From an uncultured Caldilineaceae bacterium (GTDB lineage: Bacteria; Chloroflexota; Anaerolineae; Caldilineales; Caldilineaceae): a DNA stretch of 64,000 bases. The notes beneath the pieces are model-generated. The model ran no database searches. It saw only the letters and a list, made by a program, of their open reading frames with translations, and was not told where the DNA came from. Position 1 is the stretch's first letter. Every line of letters begins with the position of its first letter. Shown one piece after another: positions 26,519 through 35,308 of this stretch. Both the position numbers and the translations under genes were made by a program. The stretch spans positions 2,626,722 to 2,690,721 of the forward strand of contig OY282381.1 of NCBI GenBank assembly GCA_958295915.1, read 5' to 3'.

Positions 26519-27835
26519 ATGGCTTTATTTGTCATCCAAGGCGGCCATCGCATCGAGGGGACTGTCGGCATCAGCGGCAACAAAAATGCCGCCTTTCCCC
26601 TCATTGCCGCCTCTTTGCTGACCGATGAAACCGTCACCTTGGAAAATCTCCCGGACATCGACGACGTCCACACAATGTTGGTTATTTTGCAGGGGCTGGG
26701 CGTATCTGTAGGCAAAGAGGGCGATTGTCTGACGCTCCGCGCCGATGCTATCCACACGTCTGCGCCCGATGCGCGGCTGTTCGGTCGCATCCGCGGCGGT
26801 TTGAATCTGATGGGGCCGCTTCTGGCCCGGCAAGGCGCATTCCGGGTTGAGGGCGCTGCTGGCGGGGATGATATCGGCCGGCGCCGCATCGATACCCATC
26901 TGCTGGTCTTCGATCAACTGGGCGCATCCTTCTCCCGCTCCGGCGATGGTCGCTTCGAGTTGACGGCGCCTGGCAGATTACGCGGAGCCGACATTCTTCT
27001 GGACGAGGCATCGGTGACCGCTACCCAAAACGCGCTCATGGCTGCCTCTCTGGCCCAGGGTGTCACCGTTCTGCGCAACACTGCCAGCGAACCCCATGTG
27101 CAGGAACTGTGCCGCCTTCTGGTCGCCATGGGCTGTCCTATCGAGGGCATCGGCAGCAACACACTGATCGTTCACGGCCAGGAACGCCTCCACGGCGCGC
27201 AGGCGACCATCGGGCCGGATTATATGGAAGTTGGCAGTTTTATTGGTTTGGGGGCTATCACCCGCGGCGAACTGCGTATTGCCAATGTGGTTCCAGACCA
27301 TCTGCGCGTGCTCGAAATGGTCTTCTGCCAGCGGCTGGGCGTGCGCATGCATCTGCAGGAGGACGCGCAAGCAACGCTCACCGGTTACACGCTTGTTCTG
27401 CCTGATCAACAGGAGCTGCGCATTCGGCCGGACTTCGGCGGCGCCATCCCCAAAATTGACGATGCCCCCTGGCCTGCCTTTCCCCCCGATGTGATGAGCA
27501 TCGCCGTTGTCGTCGCCACACAGGCCGAGGGCACGGTTCTGGTCCACGAAAAAATGTTTGAAAGCCGCCTCTATTTTGTCGACAAACTGGTGAACATGGG
27601 CGCGCAGATCATCGTCTGCGATCCCCATCGGGTTGTCGTTGTCGGCCCGGCCCAGCTCGTCAGCCAGGAGGTCAGCAGCCCCGATATCCGCGCCGGCATG
27701 GCCCTCGTCCTCGCGGCGCTAAGCGCCGAAGGGCAGACGATCATCGGCAATATCGAGCAGATCGATCGCGGATACCAGCGGGTGGATGAGAAGCTGCGCG
27801 CGGTTGGCGCCCAGATCGAACGCGTAGACAGTTGA
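26519..27835 (+). CDS. murA: UDP-N-acetylglucosamine 1-carboxyvinyltransferase with Asp in place of the fosfomycin-target Cys
   Basis: 438-residue EPSP-synthase-fold enzyme that transfers enolpyruvate from PEP to UDP-GlcNAc, the committed step of peptidoglycan synthesis. GNKNAAFPL near residue 20 carries the conserved Lys/Asn. The active-site loop is [17 protein letters not shown]: Asp117 occupies the position of Cys115 of E. coli (PGGCxIGxRPxDxH). Asp at this site is known from Mycobacterium and Chlamydia enzymes, stays active and is not alkylated by fosfomycin. The ATG at 26519 follows AAGGAG by 6 bases. It is a single gene between divergent and convergent neighbours. A MurZ-type paralogue elsewhere cannot be excluded. 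Confidence 0.9.
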   Translation: MALFVIQGGHRIEGTVGISGNKNAAFPLIAASLLTDETVTLENLPDIDDVHTMLVILQGLGVSVGKEGDCLTLRADAIHTSAPDARLFGRIRGGLNLMGPLLARQGAFRVEGAAGGDDIGRRRIDTHLLVFDQLGASFSRSGDGRFELTAPGRLRGADILLDEASVTATQNALMAASLAQGVTVLRNTASEPHVQELCRLLVAMGCPIEGIGSNTLIVHGQERLHGAQATIGPDYMEVGSFIGLGAITRGELRIANVVPDHLRVLEMVFCQRLGVRMHLQEDAQATLTGYTLVLPDQQELRIRPDFGGAIPKIDDAPWPAFPPDVMSIAVVVATQAEGTVLVHEKMFESRLYFVDKLVNMGAQIIVCDPHRVVVVGPAQLVSQEVSSPDIRAGMALVLAALSAEGQTIIGNIEQIDRGYQRVDEKLRAVGAQIERVDS

Positions 27836-27959
27836 GCGAGGGATGGTTATACTTGCGCGCCCGCCTAGTGTGGAGCGCACTGCAAAAGGGCGCGCATTCG
27901 TATCTTCTTCGATTTCCTGACGGTATCTCCGCGGACTAGCTGCAGTGATCCTCTCTCCT

Positions 27960-29408
27960 TCATTTTGCCATCTCTGGCTGCTCTGCCTGCTGTCTTGCCC
28001 GTCGCAACGCCAGTTTGCGCCGCAGTTCGTCATGGGCGGCTCGGTCCAGAGGGTAGCGGGCGGCGGCGTATATCGACAGAATCAACAGAGCCGCCGGAAT
28101 CACGCCCATGAAGATGCGCAGGGCGAGCACAGCTGCAGGCGGCTGGAACGTTGTCGCGCCCTCGATGAAGCCGGTGGCGCCCAGGACCTGCGGCACGATG
28201 ACGCCGACCGCGAAGGCGGTGGCGATTTTGCGAAAGGTCACCAGATAGCTGGCGTAGATCCCTTCGCGCCGTTTGCCGCTGCGCCATTCGTCTTCTTCGA
28301 TGATGTCGGCCACGATCGCCCAGGGGATGGCGTTGGCCGCGCCGTAGCCAATGCCGGCGATGGCTGCCGCGGCCAGCGTCAACGGCACATTGCCCGGCGG
28401 CAGAAGGCTGATGACGGTCATGACCGCTGCCCAGGAGATCATCATACGGATGTAGGTGACGCTCTTGCCCAGCCGTTGCATCAGCCGGATCGTCAGAGGC
28501 ATCGACAGGAAGGCCACGCCAAGCACAGTGGCCAGTACGATACTGTCGAAGGGCGGCGTCAGCTGCATATAATAGATGAGAAACCAGACGAAAACAGAGG
28601 TGATGATATCGACGGATGTGAACGCCAGCAGATAGACCGTAGCGCCGATGCGGAAGGGTCGATTGGCGAAAACCTCTTTCGTGATCTGGACGAGGTTGAT
28701 CCGCTTTTCCTCTTTTGGCAGGCCCCGTTCCGGCTCGCGCACGAAGGCCACCACCAACAGAGGCGACACGATGATGACCAGTCCCCAGATCGCCGCGGCC
28801 ACCGCATAGCCGTTGCGGGTAGCCTCCGGCCCGCTGAACCAGCCGGCAAAGACGTTTTCCGCCAGCAGCTTGAACAGCCCGGCCGTGAGCAGGGAAACGA
28901 AGATCGCGTTCGCCATTCGCCAGCCGGCCAGGCTGGCTCGTTCGTCGTAATCTTCGGTCAGTTCCGCGGTGAGGGCTGAATAGGGCGCGTTGACGATCGT
29001 AAAGGCGGTGTCATAGAGGATGAAAACCAGCGCATAATAGAGGGCGATGGCCAGATCCCCCTCGAAGGGGGGTGGGCTGAACATCAGGAAGAAGCCCACC
29101 CCGAAGGGAACTGCGCCCAGCAGCATAAACGGACGTCGGCGCCCCCAGCGGCTGCGAAAGCGGTCGCTGAGGATGCCGACCAGCGGGTCGTTGATACCAT
29201 CCCAGAAGCGGCCGATGATAAAAGCAACGCCGGCCAGGCTTATATCCACGCCCACGACGCTGACGATGAAAAATAGCCAGAAGAGATTGCGGGCTGTTGC
29301 GGCCGATGCCGCGCCCCAATCGCCCAACCCATAGATCGCTTTGGTAAAGGTTGGCAGTCGTTGTCGTTCAACGTTGGTTGTTATGGCTCGTCCTCCCCTA
29401 TTCGGCAC
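27960..29408 (-). CDS. GPH-family glycoside/cation symporter (MFS)
   Basis: 482 residues, about twelve hydrophobic helices, of the glycoside-pentoside-hexuronide:cation symporter family (MelB/XynB-like). Diagnostic stretches are GRFWDGINDPLVGILSDRFRSRWGRRRPF after helix 2 and YDERASLAGWRMANAIF in the middle loop. It would import a sugar, glycoside or uronide with Na+ or H+. The start is uncertain: the most upstream codon is the GTG at 29408 and lacks a good ribosome-binding site, while GGGGAGGA lies inside the frame near 29395, so translation may begin a few codons later. It may complement the ABC sugar importers in this window. Confidence 0.85.
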   Translation of the reverse strand: MPNRGGRAITTNVERQRLPTFTKAIYGLGDWGAASAATARNLFWLFFIVSVVGVDISLAGVAFIIGRFWDGINDPLVGILSDRFRSRWGRRRPFMLLGAVPFGVGFFLMFSPPPFEGDLAIALYYALVFILYDTAFTIVNAPYSALTAELTEDYDERASLAGWRMANAIFVSLLTAGLFKLLAENVFAGWFSGPEATRNGYAVAAAIWGLVIIVSPLLVVAFVREPERGLPKEEKRINLVQITKEVFANRPFRIGATVYLLAFTSVDIITSVFVWFLIYYMQLTPPFDSIVLATVLGVAFLSMPLTIRLMQRLGKSVTYIRMMISWAAVMTVISLLPPGNVPLTLAAAAIAGIGYGAANAIPWAIVADIIEEDEWRSGKRREGIYASYLVTFRKIATAFAVGVIVPQVLGATGFIEGATTFQPPAAVLALRIFMGVIPAALLILSIYAAARYPLDRAAHDELRRKLALRRARQQAEQPEMAK

Positions 29409-29516
29409 GTGAATGGCGCGTCCGCAACGGCGCCCAACTGCTGGGAGGTTGCGCCATCCAACCTGCCCGTTGACGCCTGATTCATGTGGTTTGGATGATG
29501 GCTCTCATACCTCAGC

Positions 29517-30470
29517 TCAGTTCTGGTCGAAAACTATCCACACTTCACCCTGATTCTCCAGCACAGTGAAGGTGAAGTCTTGGCTGGCCGGATTCCCGTT
29601 GCCGTCTATGACCCAAATGGTATAGGCGCCGGCCACCGTCCCTCCGGGTAGTTGATGGCTACCGATCTTGTATTCGTAGTTGTACTCGCCGTGGAATCCG
29701 GTGCTGACAGAAAAGCGCTCGCTGCGTGTCTTATCCGACACGGGCACACCGACCCCGCCTTTGCGCAGTCCCACAAAGTATGAACCCTGCTGCTCGTCAT
29801 TGTGTCCTCCGTGCACAAAGCCCAGGGTGAGTTTCAACTCCCTACCTTGGTTACGGGTGAATTTCGGGCCGTCCCGCAACTTGAACAGGCAGTTTCTGTT
29901 GGCGCAGGGGTTCGGCGGAGGGGGCGCTGCAGGCACAGGCGTGTTTGTCGGTGGCGGCGGCGGTGGGGGGGCGGGGATATTCTGGGCCAGGGCGATCAGG
30001 CGCGGGTTGTCCACCTGCACCAACTGCCCGAATATCCAGCCTTTCTGGTCGTTGACGCAACAGAACTCATACCAGTCGCCCGCCTGGTTCTTGCCGCTGA
30101 TGTCGAACTGCGCGTCCTTGTTGACAGTGCCGATGATTGTGTATGCCGTGCCCGGTCCACGGCGCACATTGACCACATCATTCGTGACTGTGAAGCGGGC
30201 GACGCTCGGTTTCGTCGTGGTCGCGGTTGCCGTTGGCGCGGGGGGCGCGGTTGGCGTGTCGGTCGCTATTGGCGTCGCGGTCGCGGTTGGCGTGTCGGGC
30301 GCCATGGGCGTGGGCGTGAAAGTGGGGATAAGCGCCAGAGCCTGGCGTGTTGGCGTGGCCATTGGTTCCGGGCCGGCAAAAAAATTGCAGCCAGCCAGGA
30401 GCAACGCGCTCCCCCAAAGCGCGAGCGCGCCGATTCGCGCACGGTATCCAGAATTCGATTTCATAGCCAT
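29517..30470 (-). CDS. Lipoprotein with Thr/Pro stalk and bacterial SH3 domain
   Basis: About 317 residues. A signal peptide ending in LAGC (residues 25-28) gives a lipid anchor. A Thr/Pro-rich stalk (about 38-88) precedes a bacterial SH3 domain (about 95-155; VNVRRGPGTAYTIIGTVNKDAQF), then a Pro-rich linker (168-188) and a C-terminal beta domain (about 195-317) of unknown type. SH3b domains often bind peptidoglycan or metal-adjacent peptides, so a wall-associated role is likely. The AAGGAG site is 12 bases before the ATG, longer than usual, and lies directly at the end of the TnpB element, which has landed between this gene and its former promoter. Confidence 0.75.
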   Translation of the reverse strand: MAMKSNSGYRARIGALALWGSALLLAGCNFFAGPEPMATPTRQALALIPTFTPTPMAPDTPTATATPIATDTPTAPPAPTATATTTKPSVARFTVTNDVVNVRRGPGTAYTIIGTVNKDAQFDISGKNQAGDWYEFCCVNDQKGWIFGQLVQVDNPRLIALAQNIPAPPPPPPPTNTPVPAAPPPPNPCANRNCLFKLRDGPKFTRNQGRELKLTLGFVHGGHNDEQQGSYFVGLRKGGVGVPVSDKTRSERFSVSTGFHGEYNYEYKIGSHQLPGGTVAGAYTIWVIDGNGNPASQDFTFTVLENQGEVWIVFDQN

Positions 30471-30494
30471 CAGAAAAAGGTTCTCCTTGGGGAA

Positions 30495-31703
30495 TTATAT
30501 ACTTAACTGCACAAGTATATCTTTCTCAGCCGACTCGCGCCGACTGCGCGGGGGATTCCCACCCGCGTTGTAAGGGGTAGGCAGACCTGCCCCTCGTTCC
30601 TTAATATTCTTAGCGGCGTTTACGTCTCTATCTTCTGTATGACCACACGCAGGGCAGACAAAGACACGGTAAACCGCCAGCTTCTCTTTCCTTACTTCAC
30701 CGCAACAAGAACAGGTCTTGGATGTATATCGAGGGTCCACTTCAACGAATTGCCTACCGGCCCATTCTGCCTTGTAGCGCAACTGTTGAAATAGCACACC
30801 CCATGTCTGTTCCATCATGCTGCGATTCAAACCACGTTTACGGCTACCACCCTTGCGAGACATGTTCTGTATTGCCAATTTCTCAACCGCTATCTTCTGA
30901 TATTTCCGCACGATAGCAGTGGTCAACTGATGGCATTCATTGCGATTGCGCACCGTATTCCTACGCCTCTCACGAGCATAGGCGGATACTGCCTTTCGTC
31001 GTCGATTGCTGCCTTTCTTCTTTGTGGAAATCGCCTGTTGCAGGCTTGTTTCCCTGCTTCTGTCGATCATACGACGGGATACTGTCTTCCCATCGCTGAA
31101 GGTCATGCGTTCGTTTACGCCTACATCTATGCCTACCACAGAAGCGACAGGCGCAAGTGGCTCACTTTCCTCTTCATATACCAGGTCAACTGTCAGGACA
31201 TGTCCATGCATCACGATTCGCAAGGCTTTTAACTGGCTGCTATCTGGTAGCCTACGATGAGAGCGTATCCTGATAACGGGCAATCCTTTTATCTTGATAC
31301 AATTGCCCTTCACCATCCCTGGTGAGACGTCTGACAACTCAAGGCACTGATAGCGCTGATGTGGCTTGAAGCGTGGATAGCCCGGCTTCTCTGCAGCCTT
31401 CACACGTCGAAAGAAAGCCTTGAATGCCCTGTCTACACGCTTCAAGACCCCACGGGCAGCCTGTACAGATACGTCTTGCCAGAACTGTTGTTCCTTCCGC
31501 AGTTGGGTCAGTTCCTTCATCTGCGCGTACAAGGTCATGCCCTTGCCATCGGAAAGATAGGTATTTTTCCTCTGTTCAAGCGAATGATTGTATAGCCAGC
31601 AACAAGCGCGCAATACCGCACGGATGCGGGCATAGCCAGGGCGTGAACAGTAACCTCGTTCTTGATATGTTTTGTGAGTTGTGGTACTCTGGGGAGTATC
31701 CAT
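30495..31703 (-). CDS. tnpB: TnpB RNA-guided endonuclease (OrfB/IS1341 type)
   Basis: 402 residues, the length expected for intact TnpB. RuvC residues are Asp193 in GIDVGVN, Glu274 in AVEKLAIQN and Asp360 in DRDVNAAKNI. The zinc ribbon has CSCC (331-334) and CPAC (350-353). The N-terminal wedge/REC region (1-185) is complete. TnpB cuts DNA guided by an omega-RNA made from the 3' end of its own gene and the DNA beyond the element end. The stop codon TAA lies within the terminal repeat, so the RNA guide would be the bases just below 30490. The gene looks intact and possibly active. Confidence 0.93.
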   Translation of the reverse strand: MDTPQSTTTHKTYQERGYCSRPGYARIRAVLRACCWLYNHSLEQRKNTYLSDGKGMTLYAQMKELTQLRKEQQFWQDVSVQAARGVLKRVDRAFKAFFRRVKAAEKPGYPRFKPHQRYQCLELSDVSPGMVKGNCIKIKGLPVIRIRSHRRLPDSSQLKALRIVMHGHVLTVDLVYEEESEPLAPVASVVGIDVGVNERMTFSDGKTVSRRMIDRSRETSLQQAISTKKKGSNRRRKAVSAYARERRRNTVRNRNECHQLTTAIVRKYQKIAVEKLAIQNMSRKGGSRKRGLNRSMMEQTWGVLFQQLRYKAEWAGRQFVEVDPRYTSKTCSCCGEVRKEKLAVYRVFVCPACGHTEDRDVNAAKNIKERGAGLPTPYNAGGNPPRSRRESAEKDILVQLSI

Positions 31704-31726
31704 AAGCCATCACCTTGTGGATCGCA

Positions 31727-31759
31727 GCCCGTAGTGTTGGCGCACTGACGGGCTTTTTT
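31727..31759 (+). terminator. Plus-strand intrinsic terminator at the tnpB 5' end
   Basis: GCCCGTAGTG / CACTgACGGGC stem (one bulge) followed by TTTTTT. It is conserved in the MITE at 5864-5895. It would stop transcription antisense to tnpB before it leaves the element. Confidence 0.75.
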
Positions 31760-31846
31760 CTTCGTGCCCCCATCATACCGCTATGCTCATCCCGCGCAAC
31801 TTCAACGCGCGGGAATTTTACTTGTGCAGTTAAGTATGTAATTCCC

Positions 31847-32045
31847 TATCATAGCAGGAGAGACAGATCGGTGAAAGTTGCGCGATGTCACCGACAGAAC
31901 TTCCTCGACTGTCTGGCGATCGGGCGCTCGGAAGCCGTTGGCCTCGGCTTCTTGTTGCGTGCAGAACCACCTATCGACTTCTTCCGTCTTCATCTTCACT
32001 CTCGCATAGGACGCCGCTCCAGCAGTTGTTTGGTGAAAGCGGACG
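31847..32045 (-). pseudogene. Sunset-domain-like C-terminal fragment
   Basis: A minus-strand open stretch encodes SYARVKMKTEE then RWFCTQQEAEANGFRAP, the C-terminal signature of small Cys-containing sunset/Ada-like metal-binding domains found at the end of secreted nucleases and lipoproteins. The N-terminal half, with its other Cys, is not seen, and the frame runs into the TnpB element at 31846. It looks like the tail of a broken gene interrupted by the insertion. Confidence 0.45.
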
Positions 32046-32100
32046 CCTGCGCGCCGTCTGGTGATTGGCCACCGCAGTTGTGGGCGCTGGCCGCGCGCGC

Positions 32101-32745
32101 CTATCCCGGCATGTCTACCCCGCGTTGCATGGCCGCAGAGAGCCGCTCGAACCGTTCCCGCAGCGGTTGCCACACGCGGCCGGCGTTCAGGTCCGTCAGA
32201 GCCAGAACGAGGGCGTCTTCCCTGTCCGGGTAGTAGCGACGGCGGTAGCCGACCTGCGTAAAATTGAGCTTGTGGTAAAGACGCTGGGCGACAGCGTTGC
32301 TGACGCGCACCTCTAAGGTGGCTGTCTCGGCCCCTTGGTTGCGACCCACAGCGAGCAGCGCCAACAGGAGCCACTCGCCGATCGAACGGCCGCGCCACGT
32401 GGGCAGGACAGCGATGGTGACGATGTGCATCTCTGCGCCGAAGAGCATGACGCCTGCCTGCGCTATCAGCGCGGGGAGGGCGGCCGCGCCGCTGGCGGTC
32501 GCCGGCGTTACTTTGAGATAACGACTGCGATGGTTTCGGGTCAGTTCGGAGTGGTAGGTGGCGCGCGACCAGGGGGAAGGAAAGCTGGCGGCTTCCAACG
32601 CGATCACGCTGTCCAGGTCGGCCAAGGTGAGCGGGCCGATTGCCAGCGGGCAGGTCTGCGAGATGGACGGGCTGCGGCAGGTTGCATTGCGCGCCACTGC
32701 AGGGCGCGACTTGGGCTGCTTCTCCTGACAGGTCAGAGCTGCCAT
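32101..32745 (-). CDS. rimI: Ribosomal-protein-alanine N-acetyltransferase-like GNAT protein
   Basis: 214 residues. The GNAT core starts near residue 36 (IGPLTLADLDSVIALEAASFPSPWS), a beginning typical of RimI, and has the acetyl-CoA loop VLPTWRGRSIGEWLL and VRVSNAVAQRLYHKLNF. RimI acetylates ribosomal protein S18 and related N-termini. The first 35 residues are not part of the fold and include a family B palindromic element in frame (encoding about KSRPAVARNA), so the N-terminus is unusual. It lies downstream of tsaB, a common RimI neighbour. Substrate not certain. Confidence 0.8.
   Translation of the reverse strand: MAALTCQEKQPKSRPAVARNATCRSPSISQTCPLAIGPLTLADLDSVIALEAASFPSPWSRATYHSELTRNHRSRYLKVTPATASGAAALPALIAQAGVMLFGAEMHIVTIAVLPTWRGRSIGEWLLLALLAVGRNQGAETATLEVRVSNAVAQRLYHKLNFTQVGYRRRYYPDREDALVLALTDLNAGRVWQPLRERFERLSAAMQRGVDMPG
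32688..32710. repeat. Short palindromic element, family B, inside rimI
   Basis: TGCGCGCCACTGCAGGGCGCG-type hairpin, in the N-terminal extension of the rimI frame. Confidence 0.6.
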
Positions 32746-32877
32746 TTTGCGTACACCCCAATCTTTTCAATGTCAAGGCGCGAAGGCGCGCTGTGACCAG
32801 GATTCGTATGATTCCTGTGGTAGGCAGGAGTGCGTCTCCGCGTCCTGGCGGCATTGCGTTTTTTCAACTTTGCGCCT

Positions 32878-33615
32878 TCACTGCGGCGGGCGCAGATAGA
32901 GCGGCTTCAGGGATTTCGTCAGCGCGGGCGAGGCGGCGCGCCAATGGCGCATGGCCAACTGGGCCAGCCCACCTCCCCGCGTCCCGGGCGCGTCCCCGAT
33001 TCCGTTGGGGGCCGCGCAGTCTGGCGAATCCACGTCGGCTGCCAGATCGATGCAGTGGACGTGGGGCAAAAGCTGTGCCGCCTGCAGGAGAGGCTCGCTC
33101 AACTCGCCCACCAGCCACACAGGTCGCTCCTGTTCCCGTAACGCCTGGATCAGCGTTGCGGTCTGCCCGGCCCGGTGCTCTGCAATGTTCGGCAGCCATA
33201 GGGGATCGTCAGACGGCGCGATTGCCCAATTGAAGCGTCCTCGGCCTGCCTGCAGCGTCGGCCATACAACCGCGCCGTCGGCTGCGGCCAGCGACACAAA
33301 CCGCGCGGCGGTCACGCTCAACAGCGGCAGGCCGATCAGCTGGGGCGGTTCAGGCAGACCCATTGCCATGCCCTTGACAGCGCTGATACCGATGCGCACA
33401 CCGGTGAAACTGCCCGGCCCGGTGGTGACCGCGATGATGCGGATCGCATCGATGCATCGTTCTACCCGCGCCAGCATCTCCGCTACAGCGGGCAGCGCCT
33501 CTTCCGTCTGACGCCTTCGCGCCTGCCACACCTGTTCCGCCAGCGGCCTGTCGCGTGCCGGATCGAATAGGGCGATCGTACAGATAGAGGTAGCGAGGTC
33601 AAGAGCGAGAAGCAA
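32878..33615 (-). CDS. tsaB: tRNA threonylcarbamoyladenosine biosynthesis protein TsaB
   Basis: 245 residues of the ASKHA fold. LALDLATS opens the protein, TTGPGSFTGVRIGISAVKGMAMGL is the TsaB signature near residue 65, and LPLLSVTAAR follows. TsaB is the scaffold that pairs with TsaD and TsaE to make t6A37 in ANN-decoding tRNAs. The start is a TTG at 33615, only 3 bases after the aldolase stop, which implies translational coupling. rimI follows after 132 bases that contain a dispersed repeat. TsaD and TsaE genes are not in the window. Confidence 0.9.
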   Translation of the reverse strand: MLLALDLATSICTIALFDPARDRPLAEQVWQARRRQTEEALPAVAEMLARVERCIDAIRIIAVTTGPGSFTGVRIGISAVKGMAMGLPEPPQLIGLPLLSVTAARFVSLAAADGAVVWPTLQAGRGRFNWAIAPSDDPLWLPNIAEHRAGQTATLIQALREQERPVWLVGELSEPLLQAAQLLPHVHCIDLAADVDSPDCAAPNGIGDAPGTRGGGLAQLAMRHWRAASPALTKSLKPLYLRPPQ

Positions 33616-33618
33616 GGG

Positions 33619-35034
33619 TCAGTCGGCCAGTCCTTCATCGTCTCCTGCGCCTCGCCCCAAAATGGGCATCGGTTTATGATGGGCAACAGGCGTAACGATC
33701 TGATCCACCAGTTGGCGCGTGCCGGCGACATTCAGTTTTTCGTAGAAAAAAGCATAGTGATCTTCGACGCCGGCAAAGATCGCCTCCGCCCGCTCACGCT
33801 GCAGCCCCCACAGCTCCGGCTTGAATGGTCCCAGCGCCTTCTTACGCGTCTTCAGGTGGAAGACCAGGTCTGTATCGCTGGGCGCGCGCTCGTCCGCGTG
33901 GTGCGCGTCCAAATGCGCGTACATTTCATCCAGCAGAGGTTTCGGAAAGCTGGGATGATCCAAAAATGTGTTGGTGAACCCGGTAGCCAGATGAATTTCA
34001 ATTGTTTGCGTTTGCGGGAACTTGCTGAATAGCTCTGCTGGCAGGGTGCTGGCGCCGTGCTGGACGGCGCCTCCGCAACCGTGGAAGCGGGCCCGTTCTC
34101 CCAAATCGTTCAGCGTATCGAAGTCTACTGCCACGTCGGCGTGGGCGCCGTCCGGCAACAGAACACCCCCGTGGGCTGTGCCGGTGGCAACACTGATCTT
34201 GCTCAAGCCGGCGTAGTCGCCCAACTCGCCCAGCGAGGCCCTGTAGCCGTCGATATAGGCGTCCAACTCGGCCACGGTCGAGTTCTTTTCCCCGACTTCG
34301 CCGATCTCTCCGCCCAGGCTGATGGTGACCCCTTCTGGTTCCAGGTCGCGGATGAACTTCGTCAGTTGGGCCGAGCGCAGATAGTTTTCCCGCTGCTGCG
34401 CGTCCAGAGAGTGCGGTTCTAGTGTCACCAGCGTGCTCGTGTCGATGTCGATATTCCAGTAACCGGCCGGCACTGCTTTCTTCACCAGATCCTTCACCTC
34501 TTTCAGCGCGCCTGCCGGGTCGGTCTGATACTTCTTGCCGTCCACCTGGAAGTGGTCGCCCTGAATGAAGATCGGCCCACGATAGTCTTCTTTGATCGCG
34601 CTGGCAATGAGGACAGCCGAGAACTCCGCTGGTTCCTGAAAGGTATAGCCCATTTCGCTACGTGCGATTTCAAAGACGAACGCGCCGGTATGCGTGCGCT
34701 GCGCCGCGCGGTAGGCGGCCCGTCCTGCGTCGTAGGTGGCAAAACGCATATTCATCGCCGGCACTGTGCGGTTCGACCATGCGCCCGCGGCCCTGGCTAT
34801 ATAAAAGTCGTGGATGCTGGCGGGGCATGCGCCCAACGCCTGGCCCAGCTCCCAGATCAGCCAGCGGCTGAACGTCTTTAGCGGATAGGCGCCGAAGACT
34901 GCATCCCGGGCCAGGCTATCGATCACATCCCGGCGCACCTTTTCCGCGTCCAGAACATCGACGCGCCCGTTGTCGTCGATGCCAACTGCGTCCTTCAGGT
35001 TTTGGCGCAGTTCATAAACCGATTCGTGTATCAC
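33619..35034 (-). CDS. Class II fructose-bisphosphate aldolase family protein
   Basis: 471 residues, longer than usual class II aldolases (about 285-360). The zinc-dependent TIM-barrel pattern is visible: [10 protein letters not shown] (proton-donor Asp and zinc His), [22 protein letters not shown] (zinc Glu region), [13 protein letters not shown] (zinc His) and HGASTLP. An extra N-terminal 90 residues and a C-terminal 100 residues flank the barrel. It probably cleaves or forms a ketose bisphosphate; FBP and tagatose-BP are both possible. Start GTG at 35034 with GAGGAAG upstream. It leads the aldolase-tsaB-rimI operon, an odd functional mix. Confidence 0.75.
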   Translation of the reverse strand: MIHESVYELRQNLKDAVGIDDNGRVDVLDAEKVRRDVIDSLARDAVFGAYPLKTFSRWLIWELGQALGACPASIHDFYIARAAGAWSNRTVPAMNMRFATYDAGRAAYRAAQRTHTGAFVFEIARSEMGYTFQEPAEFSAVLIASAIKEDYRGPIFIQGDHFQVDGKKYQTDPAGALKEVKDLVKKAVPAGYWNIDIDTSTLVTLEPHSLDAQQRENYLRSAQLTKFIRDLEPEGVTISLGGEIGEVGEKNSTVAELDAYIDGYRASLGELGDYAGLSKISVATGTAHGGVLLPDGAHADVAVDFDTLNDLGERARFHGCGGAVQHGASTLPAELFSKFPQTQTIEIHLATGFTNTFLDHPSFPKPLLDEMYAHLDAHHADERAPSDTDLVFHLKTRKKALGPFKPELWGLQRERAEAIFAGVEDHYAFFYEKLNVAGTRQLVDQIVTPVAHHKPMPILGRGAGDDEGLAD

Positions 35035-35308
35035 AATTCTTCCTCGCGCGCGGTATTCGAAGGTGTTTCCGGCCCCGACACGGGCAGGCGTCTGGAGCCG
35101 CCCCTACTTCTCTGACGCCAGACGCGCAGGAAGCTTCAGGCGGGAAAAGAAACGCGCATTCTTGACCTCAGATCAGTTCATTGGGTAGGATAGCAGAAAC
35201 TGGCTGCGAACAACAAAAGCTCAGTGGCCAGTGATCAGTATTGCCTATGTGGTTTGAAAAACGAATCTGATCCTGTTCCATTAGCACAGTAGATTTCGGA
35301 GGCATTTC

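Larger units (their letters stand above)
30490..31846 (-). mobile_element. Complete TnpB element (IS200/IS605-like, no tnpA) with inverted, hairpin-forming ends
   Basis: 1357 bp. Both ends start GGGAATTAyATACTTAACTG and are inverted repeats (27 of 28 match). Each end also folds on itself: at the left end ATATACTT and AAGTATAT pair around the loop AACTGCAC. The only gene is tnpB; there is no TnpA, so it would need a transposase in trans. Hairpin ends are usual for the IS200/IS605 group but long inverted repeats are not. Two derivatives occur at 5615 and 9752. Confidence 0.88.

Noticed and set aside
27945..28979. 344-codon plus-strand frame rich in His/Arg/Asp
   Set aside because: Shadow of the GPH symporter on the other strand.
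31802..32854. 350-codon minus-strand open frame overlapping rimI
   Set aside because: It is antisense-frame noise over rimI; only its last 60 codons look protein-like and are reported as a sunset-domain fragment.
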